Shown: positions 7,404 through 15,749 of the stretch, piece after piece
How positions within the stretch are numbered: the first letter of the stretch is position 1
How the letters are laid out: each line of letters opens with the position of its first letter
From: Acidobacteriota bacterium
GTDB lineage: Bacteria; Acidobacteriota; Holophagae; Holophagales; Holophagaceae
Direction: 5' to 3'
Length of the DNA stretch: 40,156 nt
Assembly (NCBI GenBank): GCA_016192145.1
Contig: JACPUT010000010.1
Span: 1 to 40,156, forward strand
Translations under genes and position numbers: made by a program
The notes under the pieces: generated by a model
Database searches by the model: none
Seen by the model: only the letters and a program-made list of their open reading frames with translations
Told to the model about the DNA's origin: nothing

Positions 7404-8891
7404 CTATTCCTTCTCCCGCCCCAGCATCGACTTGAGCCGGCCGAACAGGCCCCCCTGCTGGGATTTGCCCCCCTCCACGGCGAGGATCACCTCATCGGGG
7501 ACCTGGACGGAGGGGTCCAGCTCGAGGGCCTTCTTGTAGCACCCCTGCGCGTTCGCGATGAACCCCTTGCGATGGTACAGCTCACCCATGAGGGCCCAGG
7601 GTTCCGCGGAGCGCTCGTTGGCACGGCTGGCGGCCTGCAGGGCCTCGATGGCACGGGTGGACCAGGCGGGGTTGGCGAGCCGGAGCTTCCCCAACAGGAG
7701 CCAGGCTTCATAGGAGCGGGGGCCCTCGCCATCCAGCTTGATGGACTGCTCGAGCGATCGGATCGCCTCGCTGGCGCGATCCTGAAGCAGGAGCGACTGG
7801 GCCTTCTTCACGTAGGCCTTGGCCTTCGCCTCAGGGGAGGCCATGGCTTCGAGATCGATCGTCACCGGGGGCGTGGCCATCGATGGAATGGGCTCCAGTT
7901 CCTGGGAAGGCGTCGGGTCCAACCGGATGGGCTCCATGGGGGGCTCGGGCTGGAGGGAGATCGGGGTGGGTTCGAAGACGTCCTCCTCGCCCAACTCCAC
8001 TTCCACTTCGATGTCGGGCAGGGGAAGGGGCGCGGGGGGCGGAGGTGGCGCGACCTCCAGCGGCTCGAGCTTGAGATGCACGGGGCCCGATGGCTGGGGA
8101 GGGCGCGGAGGCGCCGCGAAACCGCCCGCGTGGGATTGGGGTTCCCGGGCCGGACGCAATCCAGGGGGAACGGGAACTTCTCCATGCGTGAGGGTGAGCC
8201 CCCCCAGCGCCCAGAGCCCCACGATGATGTGGGCAGCTTCCTCTTCCTCGAGTCCCGTGATCGAGATGAGCGTTTCGTATCCGAGGGGCTCGGTGCCAAG
8301 CAGGCTGAGGGAGTAGGCGATCTTCGGGTTGAGGGGCAGGTCGCTGAGCTTGAAGAGGAGGTCCTCCTTCGCTTTCCATCGCCAGGAAGGCTCTCCCATG
8401 AGGTAATCCCGGAGCTCGTGGAGGTTCCGGATCCGCTGGAACACGTCCCAGATGAGTTTCCGATGATCGAGGCGGAACTGGAGGTCGCCGCTGAGGCTGC
8501 CGCTGAGGCTGCCCGGGTTCCAGGTCATCTTGAGGACCGGGTGCTCCATGGCGTGGGTGAGGATCGAAGCCAGCAATTCCTGGAGACGCTGATCCCGTTC
8601 CTGGGTCGTCATCAGGCCCCACTGCACCACCCGATCCCCCATGCGGGAGCCCTCGCCGTCGGCCAGCAGCTCCTGCAAGGCGGCCAGGTCGAGGATTCCC
8701 AGACGGATGAGGTAGTTCCCGAACTGCTCGCCCACGGCGTCACTGCGAAGGTATCGGAGGTCCCCTCCCTTCCAGTAAAGGGTCCGGTTGCCGTCGTTCT
8801 GCTCAAGTACTAGTTCCCCCTCCGCGCCTTCCTGATGCAAGGCACCAAGTAGGGCCGGAAGAAAGGGGCGGGCTCGTACCTCGGCCAACAT
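7404..8891 (-). CDS. DUF4388 (PATAN-like) protein with Pro-rich linker and C-terminal TPRs
   Basis: A 495-residue soluble protein without signal peptide. The N-terminus (LPALLGALHQEGAEGELVL, then YWKGGDLRYLRSDA and GNYLIRLGILDLAALQELLA) is the DUF4388/PATAN domain, found in regulators of motility and signalling in deltaproteobacteria, cyanobacteria and acidobacteria. A Pro/Glu-rich linker of about 120 residues follows, then TPR-like helices (EAIRSLEQSIKL, AWLLLGKLRLANPAWSTRAI, PWALMGELYHRKGFIANAQG). I start at ATG 8891, next to AGGAGG only one nt upstream; TTG at 8888 would give better spacing. The longer frame upstream has no homology. It diverges from a Ser/Thr kinase across a palindrome, so a shared signalling role is plausible. 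Confidence 0.75.
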   Translation of the reverse strand: MLAEVRARPFLPALLGALHQEGAEGELVLEQNDGNRTLYWKGGDLRYLRSDAVGEQFGNYLIRLGILDLAALQELLADGEGSRMGDRVVQWGLMTTQERDQRLQELLASILTHAMEHPVLKMTWNPGSLSGSLSGDLQFRLDHRKLIWDVFQRIRNLHELRDYLMGEPSWRWKAKEDLLFKLSDLPLNPKIAYSLSLLGTEPLGYETLISITGLEEEEAAHIIVGLWALGGLTLTHGEVPVPPGLRPAREPQSHAGGFAAPPRPPQPSGPVHLKLEPLEVAPPPPPAPLPLPDIEVEVELGEEDVFEPTPISLQPEPPMEPIRLDPTPSQELEPIPSMATPPVTIDLEAMASPEAKAKAYVKKAQSLLLQDRASEAIRSLEQSIKLDGEGPRSYEAWLLLGKLRLANPAWSTRAIEALQAASRANERSAEPWALMGELYHRKGFIANAQGCYKKALELDPSVQVPDEVILAVEGGKSQQGGLFGRLKSMLGREKE

Positions 8892-8964
8892 ACCTCCTGA
8901 CGCTGGGGTTTGATCACCTTGGCATTTTCCGCCTTCGAACGCAATGGGGGGCGGTTTAGAGCCT

Positions 8965-9002
8965 GTTGCCCGACCCCCATGGGCCCACGGGGGTCGGGGA
9001 AC
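8965..9002. promoter_or_regulatory. 38 bp near-perfect palindrome between divergent DUF4388 and kinase genes
   Basis: CCCGACCCCC (8969-8978) is exactly mirrored by GGGGGTCGGG (8989-8998), with an inner TGGG/CCCA pair meeting at the centre. The arms extend outward to 14 nt with a single mismatch. It lies in a 198 nt intergenic space upstream of both genes and about 30 nt before the kinase -35-like box. A two-fold symmetric operator is the simplest reading; a hairpin in a leader is the alternative. Confidence 0.55.
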
Positions 9003-9031
9003 GGGCTCTTCACGAGGCTGACTGCCTTGCC

Positions 9032-9060
9032 TTGGCCGCAAGCCCTCCGGGCCTTATGCT
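9032..9060 (+). promoter_or_regulatory. Candidate sigma-70 promoter for the first Ser/Thr kinase
   Basis: TTGGCC (9032-9037) and TATGCT (9055-9060) are 17 nt apart, each matching four of six consensus positions. A start near 9067 would leave a leader of about 23 nt that holds the AGGAG SD seven nt before the ATG at 9090. Confidence 0.5.
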
Positions 9061-9089
9061 TCGGGATACCCGCCCCCAGGAGTCCCTTA

Positions 9090-10772
9090 ATGTTCAAGAA
9101 ACTGGGCAAGTTCGAGATCCAGAAGGTCCTAGGGGCCGGAGCCATGGGCGAGGTCTACCTGGGCGTCGATCCGAGCATCGGGCGGGAGGTGGCCATCAAG
9201 ACCATCCTCAACCCGGGCACCCAGGGCCCGGAGGCCAAGGAGCGCTTCGCCCGAGAGGCCAAGGCCGCCGGGGTGCTGAACCATCCCAACTTGGTGACGA
9301 TCTACGAGTTCGGGGAGGATCAGGATGTCCTCTACATCGCCATGGAGTTCGTGCGGGGCCATGATCTGGAGGAGCTCTACCGGGACCAGGCCCTCACCCG
9401 CAGCGAGATCCTGGAGGTGCTGGCCCAGGTCTGCGATGGCCTCGCCTTCGCCCACCACGCCCACATCGTGCATCGGGACATCAAACCCTCCAATGTGCGC
9501 ATCCAACGGGATGGCCGTCGGCTCATCGCCAAGGTCATGGATTTCGGTGTGGCCCGGGTGGGGAACTCCGATATGACGGCCACGGGCATGGTCATGGGCA
9601 CCGTGAGCTACATGGCCCCCGAGTACATCCGCAGCGGCAAGCCCGATCCCCGCAGCGACCTCTTCGCCGTGGGCGTGATGCTCTACGAGGCCCTCTCCGG
9701 CCGCAAGCCCTTCGCCGGGGATACGACACCCACCATCCTCTACAAGATCGTCAACGAGCCGCCGGATCCCATCGACACGAGCCAGCTCCAGGGCATCAGC
9801 CCCGCCATCAAATCCGTGCTGGATCGGGCCCTCACCAAGGATCCGGACGTGCGCTTCCAGACCGCCGAGGATTTCGCCCGGGCCCTGCGCTCCGCCAAGG
9901 ATCCCACCTGGAGCGGCCAGATGGAGGAGGGCACCTCCCTGCTCGGCACGGCCGTTCCGGCCGCATCGAGCGCCACCCCTGCCTCCAGCGCGCCCACGGC
10001 GCCCGTCCAACCTGCCACGCAGGTGCTGTCGGCTCCCACCGCGGGCGTGCCCGCAGCCGGACCCGCCACCCAGCCCGTTCAGAGGCCTCAGGCCTCCCCT
10101 TCCTCCAAGGCGCCCTGGCTGGCGGTGGCCGCCCTGCTGTTGATCGGCGGCGGTTTCGGGGCCTGGTGGTTCCTGGGTCGGAAGGAGGCGCCCATGGGCA
10201 CCACCGAGCAGACGCCCGCCCAGGTCGCCCAGGAACCCGCCGCGACGCCGTCCCAGGGGGCCCGCCCCGCCGCAAGGAATGCGGCCGGAAAGCCGGAGGA
10301 GGTGCGGCCCGAGCAGCTGGTGAAGGCGGATCCCGGGAAGGGGGCCCTCCCGGTGAGGCAGGAGCCTGAAGTCCATGCCACACCCCCATTCAAGCCCGCC
10401 CCGGAGAAGAGGGCCATCGATCAGCCGGAGCGCTACCAGCCCGAGAAGCTCGAGAAGCTGGAAGTCCACGAGCGCCTGAACCTCGGAAACATCTCCCTGA
10501 GCGAGTCGATCCAGCTCGTGGAGAAGGACCCGGATAAGGCGATCTACGGCTTCAGGCAGGCCATCAAGGCCGACTCGGGCAACGTGATGGCCCATGCCTG
10601 GCTCGCCGCCACCTTGGCCGAGAACAACCGCACGGGCGAGTTCATCCAGGAGCTGCGGGATGCGCGCCGCCTGGGGATCCTCGGCCAGATGTTCAACCGG
10701 AACGTCCGGTTCAAGTCCGCCTATCAGAAGGCCCGGTTGAACGGGAGGCTGCCCTCGGATCTGAACGAGTAG
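9090..10772 (+). CDS. Membrane-anchored Ser/Thr protein kinase (PknB-like), kinase 1
   Basis: A 560-residue Hanks-type kinase. The domain (about 8-270) has a Gly-rich loop GAGAMGEVY at 15-23, Lys37 in VAIK, Glu56, catalytic HRDIKPSN with Asp130, DFGVAR with Asp151, and MAPEYI. A Pro/Ala/Ser-rich linker leads to one membrane segment (WLAVAALLLIGGGFGAWWFL, about 343-362), placing about 200 residues outside. The C-terminal 90 residues form a helical TPR-like module (DKAIYGFRQAIKADSGNVMA, then AWLAATLAENNRTGEFIQEL) shared with the other two kinases. I start at ATG 9090 because AGGAG lies 7 nt before it and the family N-terminus KLGKFEI follows; the 60 codons upstream are not conserved. Substrates are unknown. 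The neighbouring divergent DUF4388/TPR protein is a candidate partner. Confidence 0.92.
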   Translation: MFKKLGKFEIQKVLGAGAMGEVYLGVDPSIGREVAIKTILNPGTQGPEAKERFAREAKAAGVLNHPNLVTIYEFGEDQDVLYIAMEFVRGHDLEELYRDQALTRSEILEVLAQVCDGLAFAHHAHIVHRDIKPSNVRIQRDGRRLIAKVMDFGVARVGNSDMTATGMVMGTVSYMAPEYIRSGKPDPRSDLFAVGVMLYEALSGRKPFAGDTTPTILYKIVNEPPDPIDTSQLQGISPAIKSVLDRALTKDPDVRFQTAEDFARALRSAKDPTWSGQMEEGTSLLGTAVPAASSATPASSAPTAPVQPATQVLSAPTAGVPAAGPATQPVQRPQASPSSKAPWLAVAALLLIGGGFGAWWFLGRKEAPMGTTEQTPAQVAQEPAATPSQGARPAARNAAGKPEEVRPEQLVKADPGKGALPVRQEPEVHATPPFKPAPEKRAIDQPERYQPEKLEKLEVHERLNLGNISLSESIQLVEKDPDKAIYGFRQAIKADSGNVMAHAWLAATLAENNRTGEFIQELRDARRLGILGQMFNRNVRFKSAYQKARLNGRLPSDLNE

Positions 10773-10843
10773 GGGCCATGCTCAAATGAGTTGTGAGGCT
10801 CAGGCCGCTTGGCCGTGGGCCCTAATGCCGGGACCCAGAACGA

Positions 10844-11578
10844 ATGACCCAACCGACCCGCCGCAACGGCCCGCCGCCCGCGACCCACCGCCTTGAAGGA
10901 TTGGAAGCGCGCCTGGGGTACACCTTCCATGATCGGCGCCTCCTTGAAGAGGCCCTGACGCATGCCTCCACGGGGAAGGCGAGGGATAACCAGCGCCTGG
11001 AGTTCCTGGGCGACGCCCTCGTGAATTTGGGTATGACCTTGCTCATTCATCGCCTCCAACCCACCTGGCAGGAGGGGCCCATGTCGAAGCTGCGGGGCCT
11101 CCTGGTATGCACCGACAGCCTCGCCGCATGGGCGGCGGAACTCGGCCTCGAACTCCGCCGGGCGGGGAAATCCAAGGGTGGCGTGGCCTTTGGGAACAAG
11201 CCCATGGCCGACGCCATGGAGGCCCTGCTCGCGGCGGTCTACCTGGATGCCACGGGGCGGGGCCTGGAGGGTCTGCCCCTGGTGGCGGAGCTGGTGGCGG
11301 GACGATTCGAAGCCCCGGTGAAGTCAGCCCATGCCGGCCTCTGGGAGCACAAGGACACCAAGACGACCCTCCAGGAGAGGGCCGCCACGCTGGGCCTCGG
11401 CGCCCCGGTCTACTCCCTCGTGGCGCAGAGTGGACCTGATCACGCCCCCGTGTTCCGCGTGAATGTGCAAGTGGCCTCCATGGAAGCCCAGGCTTCGGGC
11501 TCCACCCTCAAGAAGGCAGAAGCGGAAGCGGCCCGCACCCTCCTCGCCCGCCTTGCAAACGGGGCCCTGCCCTCGTGA
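10844..11578 (+). CDS. rnc: Ribonuclease III
   Basis: A 244-residue double-strand-specific RNase. The signature NQRLEFLGDAL is at 49-59 with Glu53 and Asp57, and the second acidic pair lies in MADAMEALLAAVYLD (Asp123, Glu126), so the two-metal site is complete. The dsRNA-binding domain occupies about 168-240 (TTLQERAATLGL, VFRVNVQV, STLKKAEAEAARTLLARL). It processes rRNA precursors and structured mRNAs. No clear SD precedes the ATG. It is followed by a HisA-like gene, not by the common era partner. Confidence 0.95.
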   Translation: MTQPTRRNGPPPATHRLEGLEARLGYTFHDRRLLEEALTHASTGKARDNQRLEFLGDALVNLGMTLLIHRLQPTWQEGPMSKLRGLLVCTDSLAAWAAELGLELRRAGKSKGGVAFGNKPMADAMEALLAAVYLDATGRGLEGLPLVAELVAGRFEAPVKSAHAGLWEHKDTKTTLQERAATLGLGAPVYSLVAQSGPDHAPVFRVNVQVASMEAQASGSTLKKAEAEAARTLLARLANGALPS

Positions 11579-11619
11579 CCATTGCGTTACACTCGACTTC
11601 AGACGGGCGAGGCCGCGAT

Positions 11620-12348
11620 TTGAAGATTTTCCCCACCCTCAATATCCAGCAGGGCCGCGTGATCCCCACCTTCGGTGATCCCGCGCCTTCGGCCCTCACC
11701 CCGATGGAGATCCTGGATCGGCTGCTGGAGGGCGGATGCTCCCATCTGGCGCTGGTGGATGTGGATGCGGCGCAGAACAAGGGGAACAATCGCGAGCTGC
11801 TGGCCCAGCTCCTGCGCCACGTGCAGGCGCGGGCCACGCGGCCCTGCGTGCAGGTGGCGGGCGGAATCCGCTCCAGCGACCAGTGCAGCTTCCTGCTCGA
11901 TCAGGGGGCCAATTGGCTCGTCGTGGGCACCCTGCTCCAGAAGTCCTCCCTGGTGGTGGAGCAGCTGCTCGGCCGCTTCCAAAGCCATCTCACGGCCGGC
12001 ATCGATGCGCGGGGGGGGCAGGTCCACTGCAGCGGCTGGTCCGAGGGGACGGGGCAGGGCACGGGCATCACGGCGAAGGAAATGGCTTTGCGCGCGAAGG
12101 CGTACGGGTTCAAGCGCCTCCACTTCGTGGATCTGGCGGCCCAGGCGGGGGCGCAGCCTGACTTCGAAACGGCCCGGATCATCCAGGAGGCTTCCCGCCT
12201 CCCCCTGCTGATGGGCGGAACGCTCACCAACAGGGCCCACCTGGAGGCGGCTCGCGCCACGAAGATCCTGCACGGGGGCCTCGTCGACGCGCTGCTCTTC
12301 GTGGGGGACTCCGAACTGCTGGGGTTGCTCCAGCCCGCCTGCGCCTGA
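11620..12348 (+). CDS. HisA/HisF-family (beta/alpha)8 barrel protein with substituted active site
   Basis: A 242-residue barrel of the ProFAR isomerase family: VQVAGGIRSSDQ and LVVGT match the first phosphate-binding half, LTAGIDARGGQV the central Asp segment, LMGGTLTNRAHLEAA the second phosphate site. The first catalytic Asp of HisA (IPAIDL) is Asn8 here (FPTLNI), the second (GID, Asp129) is kept, and the RDGT loop is replaced by AQAG. HisA activity is therefore doubtful. I prefer TTG at 11620: GCGAGG lies 7 nt upstream and the protein then begins exactly where HisA does. GTG at 11575, overlapping the rnc stop, would add 15 residues with no family match. It is probably cotranscribed with rnc and the solenoid gene. 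No other histidine gene is nearby. Confidence 0.75.
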   Translation: MKIFPTLNIQQGRVIPTFGDPAPSALTPMEILDRLLEGGCSHLALVDVDAAQNKGNNRELLAQLLRHVQARATRPCVQVAGGIRSSDQCSFLLDQGANWLVVGTLLQKSSLVVEQLLGRFQSHLTAGIDARGGQVHCSGWSEGTGQGTGITAKEMALRAKAYGFKRLHFVDLAAQAGAQPDFETARIIQEASRLPLLMGGTLTNRAHLEAARATKILHGGLVDALLFVGDSELLGLLQPACA

Positions 12349-12350
12349 TC

Positions 12351-14129
12351 ATGGCGCTGAAGGAGCTGGAGCTCTCTTTTTGGCCGGAGCTCTCCGAGAC
12401 GGAGCGCCTGCATTTCAGGCATCTGGTGATGATCCGGCCGCAGGTGCCCTCCGAGGGGCAGTTGCGCATGCTGTCGGGCCTGGCTTCGACCCTCACTCAA
12501 CCGCGCCTGATCACGCTGATGGCGCGCACGGCGCACTGGCTCTCCCACTGGGAGGTGCTCGAAGCCCTCGCCGGCAACGAAGCCGCCCCGGAATCCATCC
12601 GCCGGGATCTCGAGCTCGTGGTCAGCCTCTTCGACCTCATGCGGGAAATGGATGCCGCTCCGGCGGCGGACAAGGTGGAGCGCGCCGAGGTGGTGAAGGG
12701 CGTCTACCAGCAGCTGCGCCCCGAGCTGAAGCCGGTGGCGAAGCTCCTGGCCAAGCAACTGGCCAAGCCCATCGGGGGCACGGGCGCCACCTTGGAGATG
12801 CCCTCCCTGCCTGATCCGGATCAGGATTGGGAGACCTTGACCTCACCGCCGGCTGCGCCCGTCGCACCCGTGACGTTGACCCATCAGGATCGCCTGGCCC
12901 TGGCTGGCGCTTCGGAGAATCCCTCGGAGATCCTCACGGGGCTGATGGCGGAGGCGGATGACCTGCGCCAGGCCGCCCTGGGCAACCCCATGCTCAGCGA
13001 AGACATCGTCTGCCAGGCCCTGCAGCTCTCGCCCGTGGATGGCCTCTTCGACGAGGTCTACGGCGAAGCCCGCTGGTATTTCCGGGAGGGCATCCGGGAG
13101 GCCATCCTCGAGGCCCCGGCGAGCCCGGAGGACCTCTGCCGCCGCATCGCCTTGTCCCGCCACCTCGTAGAGCTCCTGGGGCTGGGGAGCCATTCCCGCA
13201 TCAGCATCCAACGGGCCGTGAGCCTCTTCGCCCAGTTGGATGAGAGCGAGTACCAGTACGTCACCTACTGGTGCAAACGCCACGCGCCCCACCTCCTGCG
13301 GGTGGTGAAGTATTTCTACGACCGCCAGCGGCGCCAAGCGGGATCCCCCTCCGGCGGCCTGGGCCGGGAATCCCAGGGGCAGTGGGCCTCCTTGGAGGAA
13401 CGGGTCTTCCTGGCCACCCAGTCCACCTCCCACGAGCAGTTGGGCCAGCTGCTGCGGGATCCTGATCTCCAGGTCTTCCGGCTCACGTTGGAGAACCCCG
13501 CGCTCACGCCCCGCCTCCTGCACGCCGCCATCCCAGTGCTCGAACGGGAGCGTATCGACTTCCTGGCCACGCACCACGCCTGGGGCCGGGACCCTGAAGT
13601 TCGCGAATCCCTCCTCCACAACCCCCTCCTGGGTGAAAACCAGGCCCTGGGCATCCTGGATGAGCTCAACGGCATCAAGGCCCTCGTGGAGGTCGTGAAG
13701 GACCCCCGCGTGCCCCACCTGGAGGTGAAGCGGCGGGCCCTCGAACGGCTGCGGGCCCTGTACCAGGAGATCGCCTCCGAGGAGCGCCTTCTGGCCCTGC
13801 GTTCCTTCGGCGCAGAGCTCATGCGGCACCTGCCCCAGGAGGTGCTCCAGGATGAGGCCTCCCTCCGCCTCCTCGTCGCCGATCGGCAACTGGACCCCAG
13901 CCTCCTGCTCCGCCTCGCCCGCAACAAGCTGACCCCCCGGGGAATTCTCGAGCTCATCGCGGCCCATCCCGTGCTGCTGGCCCACACGGCCATCATGAGC
14001 GAGCTTCTGCTGAACCCGAAGACCCCCCGGGAATCGAGCCTCCGCCTGTGGGGCCTCATGTCCGAAGCCGAGCAGCAGCAGCTTCTCAAGAGCCCCCATC
14101 TCCCCACGACGCTGCGACACTTGGCATAA
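12351..14129 (+). CDS. Alpha-solenoid protein of unknown function (leucine-rich-variant/HEAT-like repeats)
   Basis: A 592-residue Leu-rich, probably soluble protein, starting 2 nt after the HisA-like stop. I do not recognise a family. Helical repeats are visible, with recurring 'xNPxL' turns: LALAGASENPSEILTGLM, DDLRQAALGNPMLSEDIV, LQVFRLTLENPALTPRLLHA, PEVRESLLHNPLLGENQAL and LARNKLTPRGILELIAAHPV. These resemble LRV or HEAT repeats with a period of about 22-40 residues. An Ala/Pro linker near 140-180 separates an N-terminal helical part from the repeats. There is no signal peptide or membrane helix. Such solenoids usually bind proteins; the rnc neighbour hints at, but does not prove, an RNA-related role. 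Confidence 0.7.
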   Translation: MALKELELSFWPELSETERLHFRHLVMIRPQVPSEGQLRMLSGLASTLTQPRLITLMARTAHWLSHWEVLEALAGNEAAPESIRRDLELVVSLFDLMREMDAAPAADKVERAEVVKGVYQQLRPELKPVAKLLAKQLAKPIGGTGATLEMPSLPDPDQDWETLTSPPAAPVAPVTLTHQDRLALAGASENPSEILTGLMAEADDLRQAALGNPMLSEDIVCQALQLSPVDGLFDEVYGEARWYFREGIREAILEAPASPEDLCRRIALSRHLVELLGLGSHSRISIQRAVSLFAQLDESEYQYVTYWCKRHAPHLLRVVKYFYDRQRRQAGSPSGGLGRESQGQWASLEERVFLATQSTSHEQLGQLLRDPDLQVFRLTLENPALTPRLLHAAIPVLERERIDFLATHHAWGRDPEVRESLLHNPLLGENQALGILDELNGIKALVEVVKDPRVPHLEVKRRALERLRALYQEIASEERLLALRSFGAELMRHLPQEVLQDEASLRLLVADRQLDPSLLLRLARNKLTPRGILELIAAHPVLLAHTAIMSELLLNPKTPRESSLRLWGLMSEAEQQQLLKSPHLPTTLRHLA

Positions 14130-14187
14130 TCCGGGATACCTAAGCGTTTACACCCGACCACCCGTAGCCTGGGTCCCTGGAGTCCAC

Positions 14188-15186
14188 ATGCGCCTCATGG
14201 CCCCGATCGTCGCCGCTGCGCTCCTCGGGGCCGTGGCCTGCAAGCCCAAAGCCCCCCAGGCTCCAGCCTGGGTGCAGGGCATCCCCGAAGCGGCCCTGAC
14301 CTCCGTGTCGGGCCAGGCGGGCTTCATCCTCGCGAACAAGGATCTCCAGAGCGCCATCACCAAGAGCCCGCTTGCCGAGCAGATGTTGGATCTCTTCCTC
14401 CAAAAGGCCCAGATCAAGGCCCAATCGGAGACGGGGCGCATCACCTTCCACCTTCTGGATCTGCCCGAAGCCAAGGACGGAGCCAAGGCCATGGAGGCAA
14501 TGAGCGGCGCGTTCCTCATCCACCTGTCGGGGTTCCGGAACCCCCAAGCGCTGCAGGCCGCCGTCACGGAGTCCTTCCCTGCCGAGGGCTTCCTCCGCGT
14601 CCGGGGTGAGGATTGGCCCCAGTTCGTGATCATGGATCTCCAGCAGGGTGGCAAACAGATCCACCTCCGGGTGGTGGCGGATTCCCAGGGGAACCTGTGG
14701 CTGGGTGATCTGTCGGCCCTGGCCCGAATGGGCTCCAAAAGCCTGGCGGACCGCCCCGGCGTGGTGGCGGCGGCCCAGTGGCTCACCCCGGATCTCAAGC
14801 TGCAAGGGGCCATCCGGCCCGAACCCATCCTGGGCGGCCTGAAAGGCCAGCTGCCTGCGGAGTGGGTGCGCGAGGTCCCCGAGGGCGTGGACACCATCCT
14901 CTGGGGGGCGGGCCCCCAGGGCGATGGCACCCTCTGGACCTTTGAAATCGTTTTGGGGGGCGAGGCCAAGGCCATCGGGCAGGTCACCCCTTGGCTGCAG
15001 CGCCTGGGCGCGGCCCTCGACGCGGTGCGACCCCAGAATCAGGCCCCCGTTCAGATTCTCCAGGAGGGCCGTCGGGGCGGCCTGAAGGCCACCCTGGACC
15101 CCGCCCAGCTGGAAGGAGCCCTGGGCAAGCTTGGCCTACCTCGCCTCCGGTTGACCGCTCCCGCGAAGCCTGGAGCCAAGGCCTGA
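14188..15186 (+). CDS. Predicted lipoprotein of unknown function
   Basis: A 332-residue protein with a lipoprotein signal: MRLMAPIVAAALLGAVAC, with the lipobox LGAVAC and Cys18. The mature part is globular with alternating strands and helices (SVSGQAGFILANKDLQSAIT, FLIHLSGFRNPQALQAAV, QIHLRVVADSQGNLWLGDL). It looks like proteins that compute over per-residue terms, but I cannot name a family. TGGAG lies 5 nt before the ATG. Its TGA overlaps the sigma factor ATG by one base, which points to translational coupling. It may be the envelope sensor or client of the sigma/anti-sigma pair. Confidence 0.75.
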   Translation: MRLMAPIVAAALLGAVACKPKAPQAPAWVQGIPEAALTSVSGQAGFILANKDLQSAITKSPLAEQMLDLFLQKAQIKAQSETGRITFHLLDLPEAKDGAKAMEAMSGAFLIHLSGFRNPQALQAAVTESFPAEGFLRVRGEDWPQFVIMDLQQGGKQIHLRVVADSQGNLWLGDLSALARMGSKSLADRPGVVAAAQWLTPDLKLQGAIRPEPILGGLKGQLPAEWVREVPEGVDTILWGAGPQGDGTLWTFEIVLGGEAKAIGQVTPWLQRLGAALDAVRPQNQAPVQILQEGRRGGLKATLDPAQLEGALGKLGLPRLRLTAPAKPGAKA

Positions 15187-15749
15187 TGGCGGAAGCGCTC
15201 GCCGCCGGGGAAGAGACCCCGGAATTCTGGATGAGCCGCCTGAAAGCGGGTCACGAGGAGGCCTTGGCCCACCTCATGACCCGCTTCGAGCGGCCCGTCT
15301 TCGCCTTCATCCACCGCCGCCTGGCAGGGGAGACGGGCGTGGTCCAGGAACTGGTGCAGGAGGTCTTCCTCAAGTGCCTCAAGCACAAGGACCGCTTCGA
15401 GGAGGGCCGCCCCGTGGCCGCCTGGCTTTTTACATTGGCGGCTAATGCGGCGACCGACCATCTGCGTAAAAGAGGTCGGGAGGTGCCCCCTCCCGAGTCC
15501 TTTGACGCACCCGATCCCCAAGCGCCCTCCCCGTGGGAGACGCTCGACCAGGGCCGAAGGCTGAAGGAGCTCAGGGAAGCCCTGGAGAGCTTGACCCCCC
15601 GTCAGCGCGCCATGGTCCAGGCCTATTACGTGCACGAAAAGCCCGTGAAGGAGATCGCCCAGGACCTCGGTTGCGCCGAGGGCACCGTAAAAGCCACCTT
15701 GTTCCAAAGCCTTTCCAAACTCCGAAAAACCATGGGTACACCGCCATGA
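15186..15749 (+). CDS. ECF-type RNA polymerase sigma factor
   Basis: A 187-residue sigma factor of the ECF group. Region 2 is at about 15-85 (EEALAHLMTRFERPVFAFIH, VVQELVQEVFLKCL, VAAWLFTLAANAATDHLRKR). Region 4 is at about 125-180 (LREALESLTPRQRAMVQAYY, then VKEIAQDLGCAEGTVKATLF as the helix-turn-helix). Region 3 is missing, as expected for ECF. The start ATG overlaps the upstream lipoprotein stop, and its stop overlaps the next gene (ATGA). The order lipoprotein, sigma, membrane protein, TPR/HEAT protein suggests an envelope-stress or surface-assembly regulon. No obvious autoregulated promoter was identified. Confidence 0.9.
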   Translation: MAEALAAGEETPEFWMSRLKAGHEEALAHLMTRFERPVFAFIHRRLAGETGVVQELVQEVFLKCLKHKDRFEEGRPVAAWLFTLAANAATDHLRKRGREVPPPESFDAPDPQAPSPWETLDQGRRLKELREALESLTPRQRAMVQAYYVHEKPVKEIAQDLGCAEGTVKATLFQSLSKLRKTMGTPP

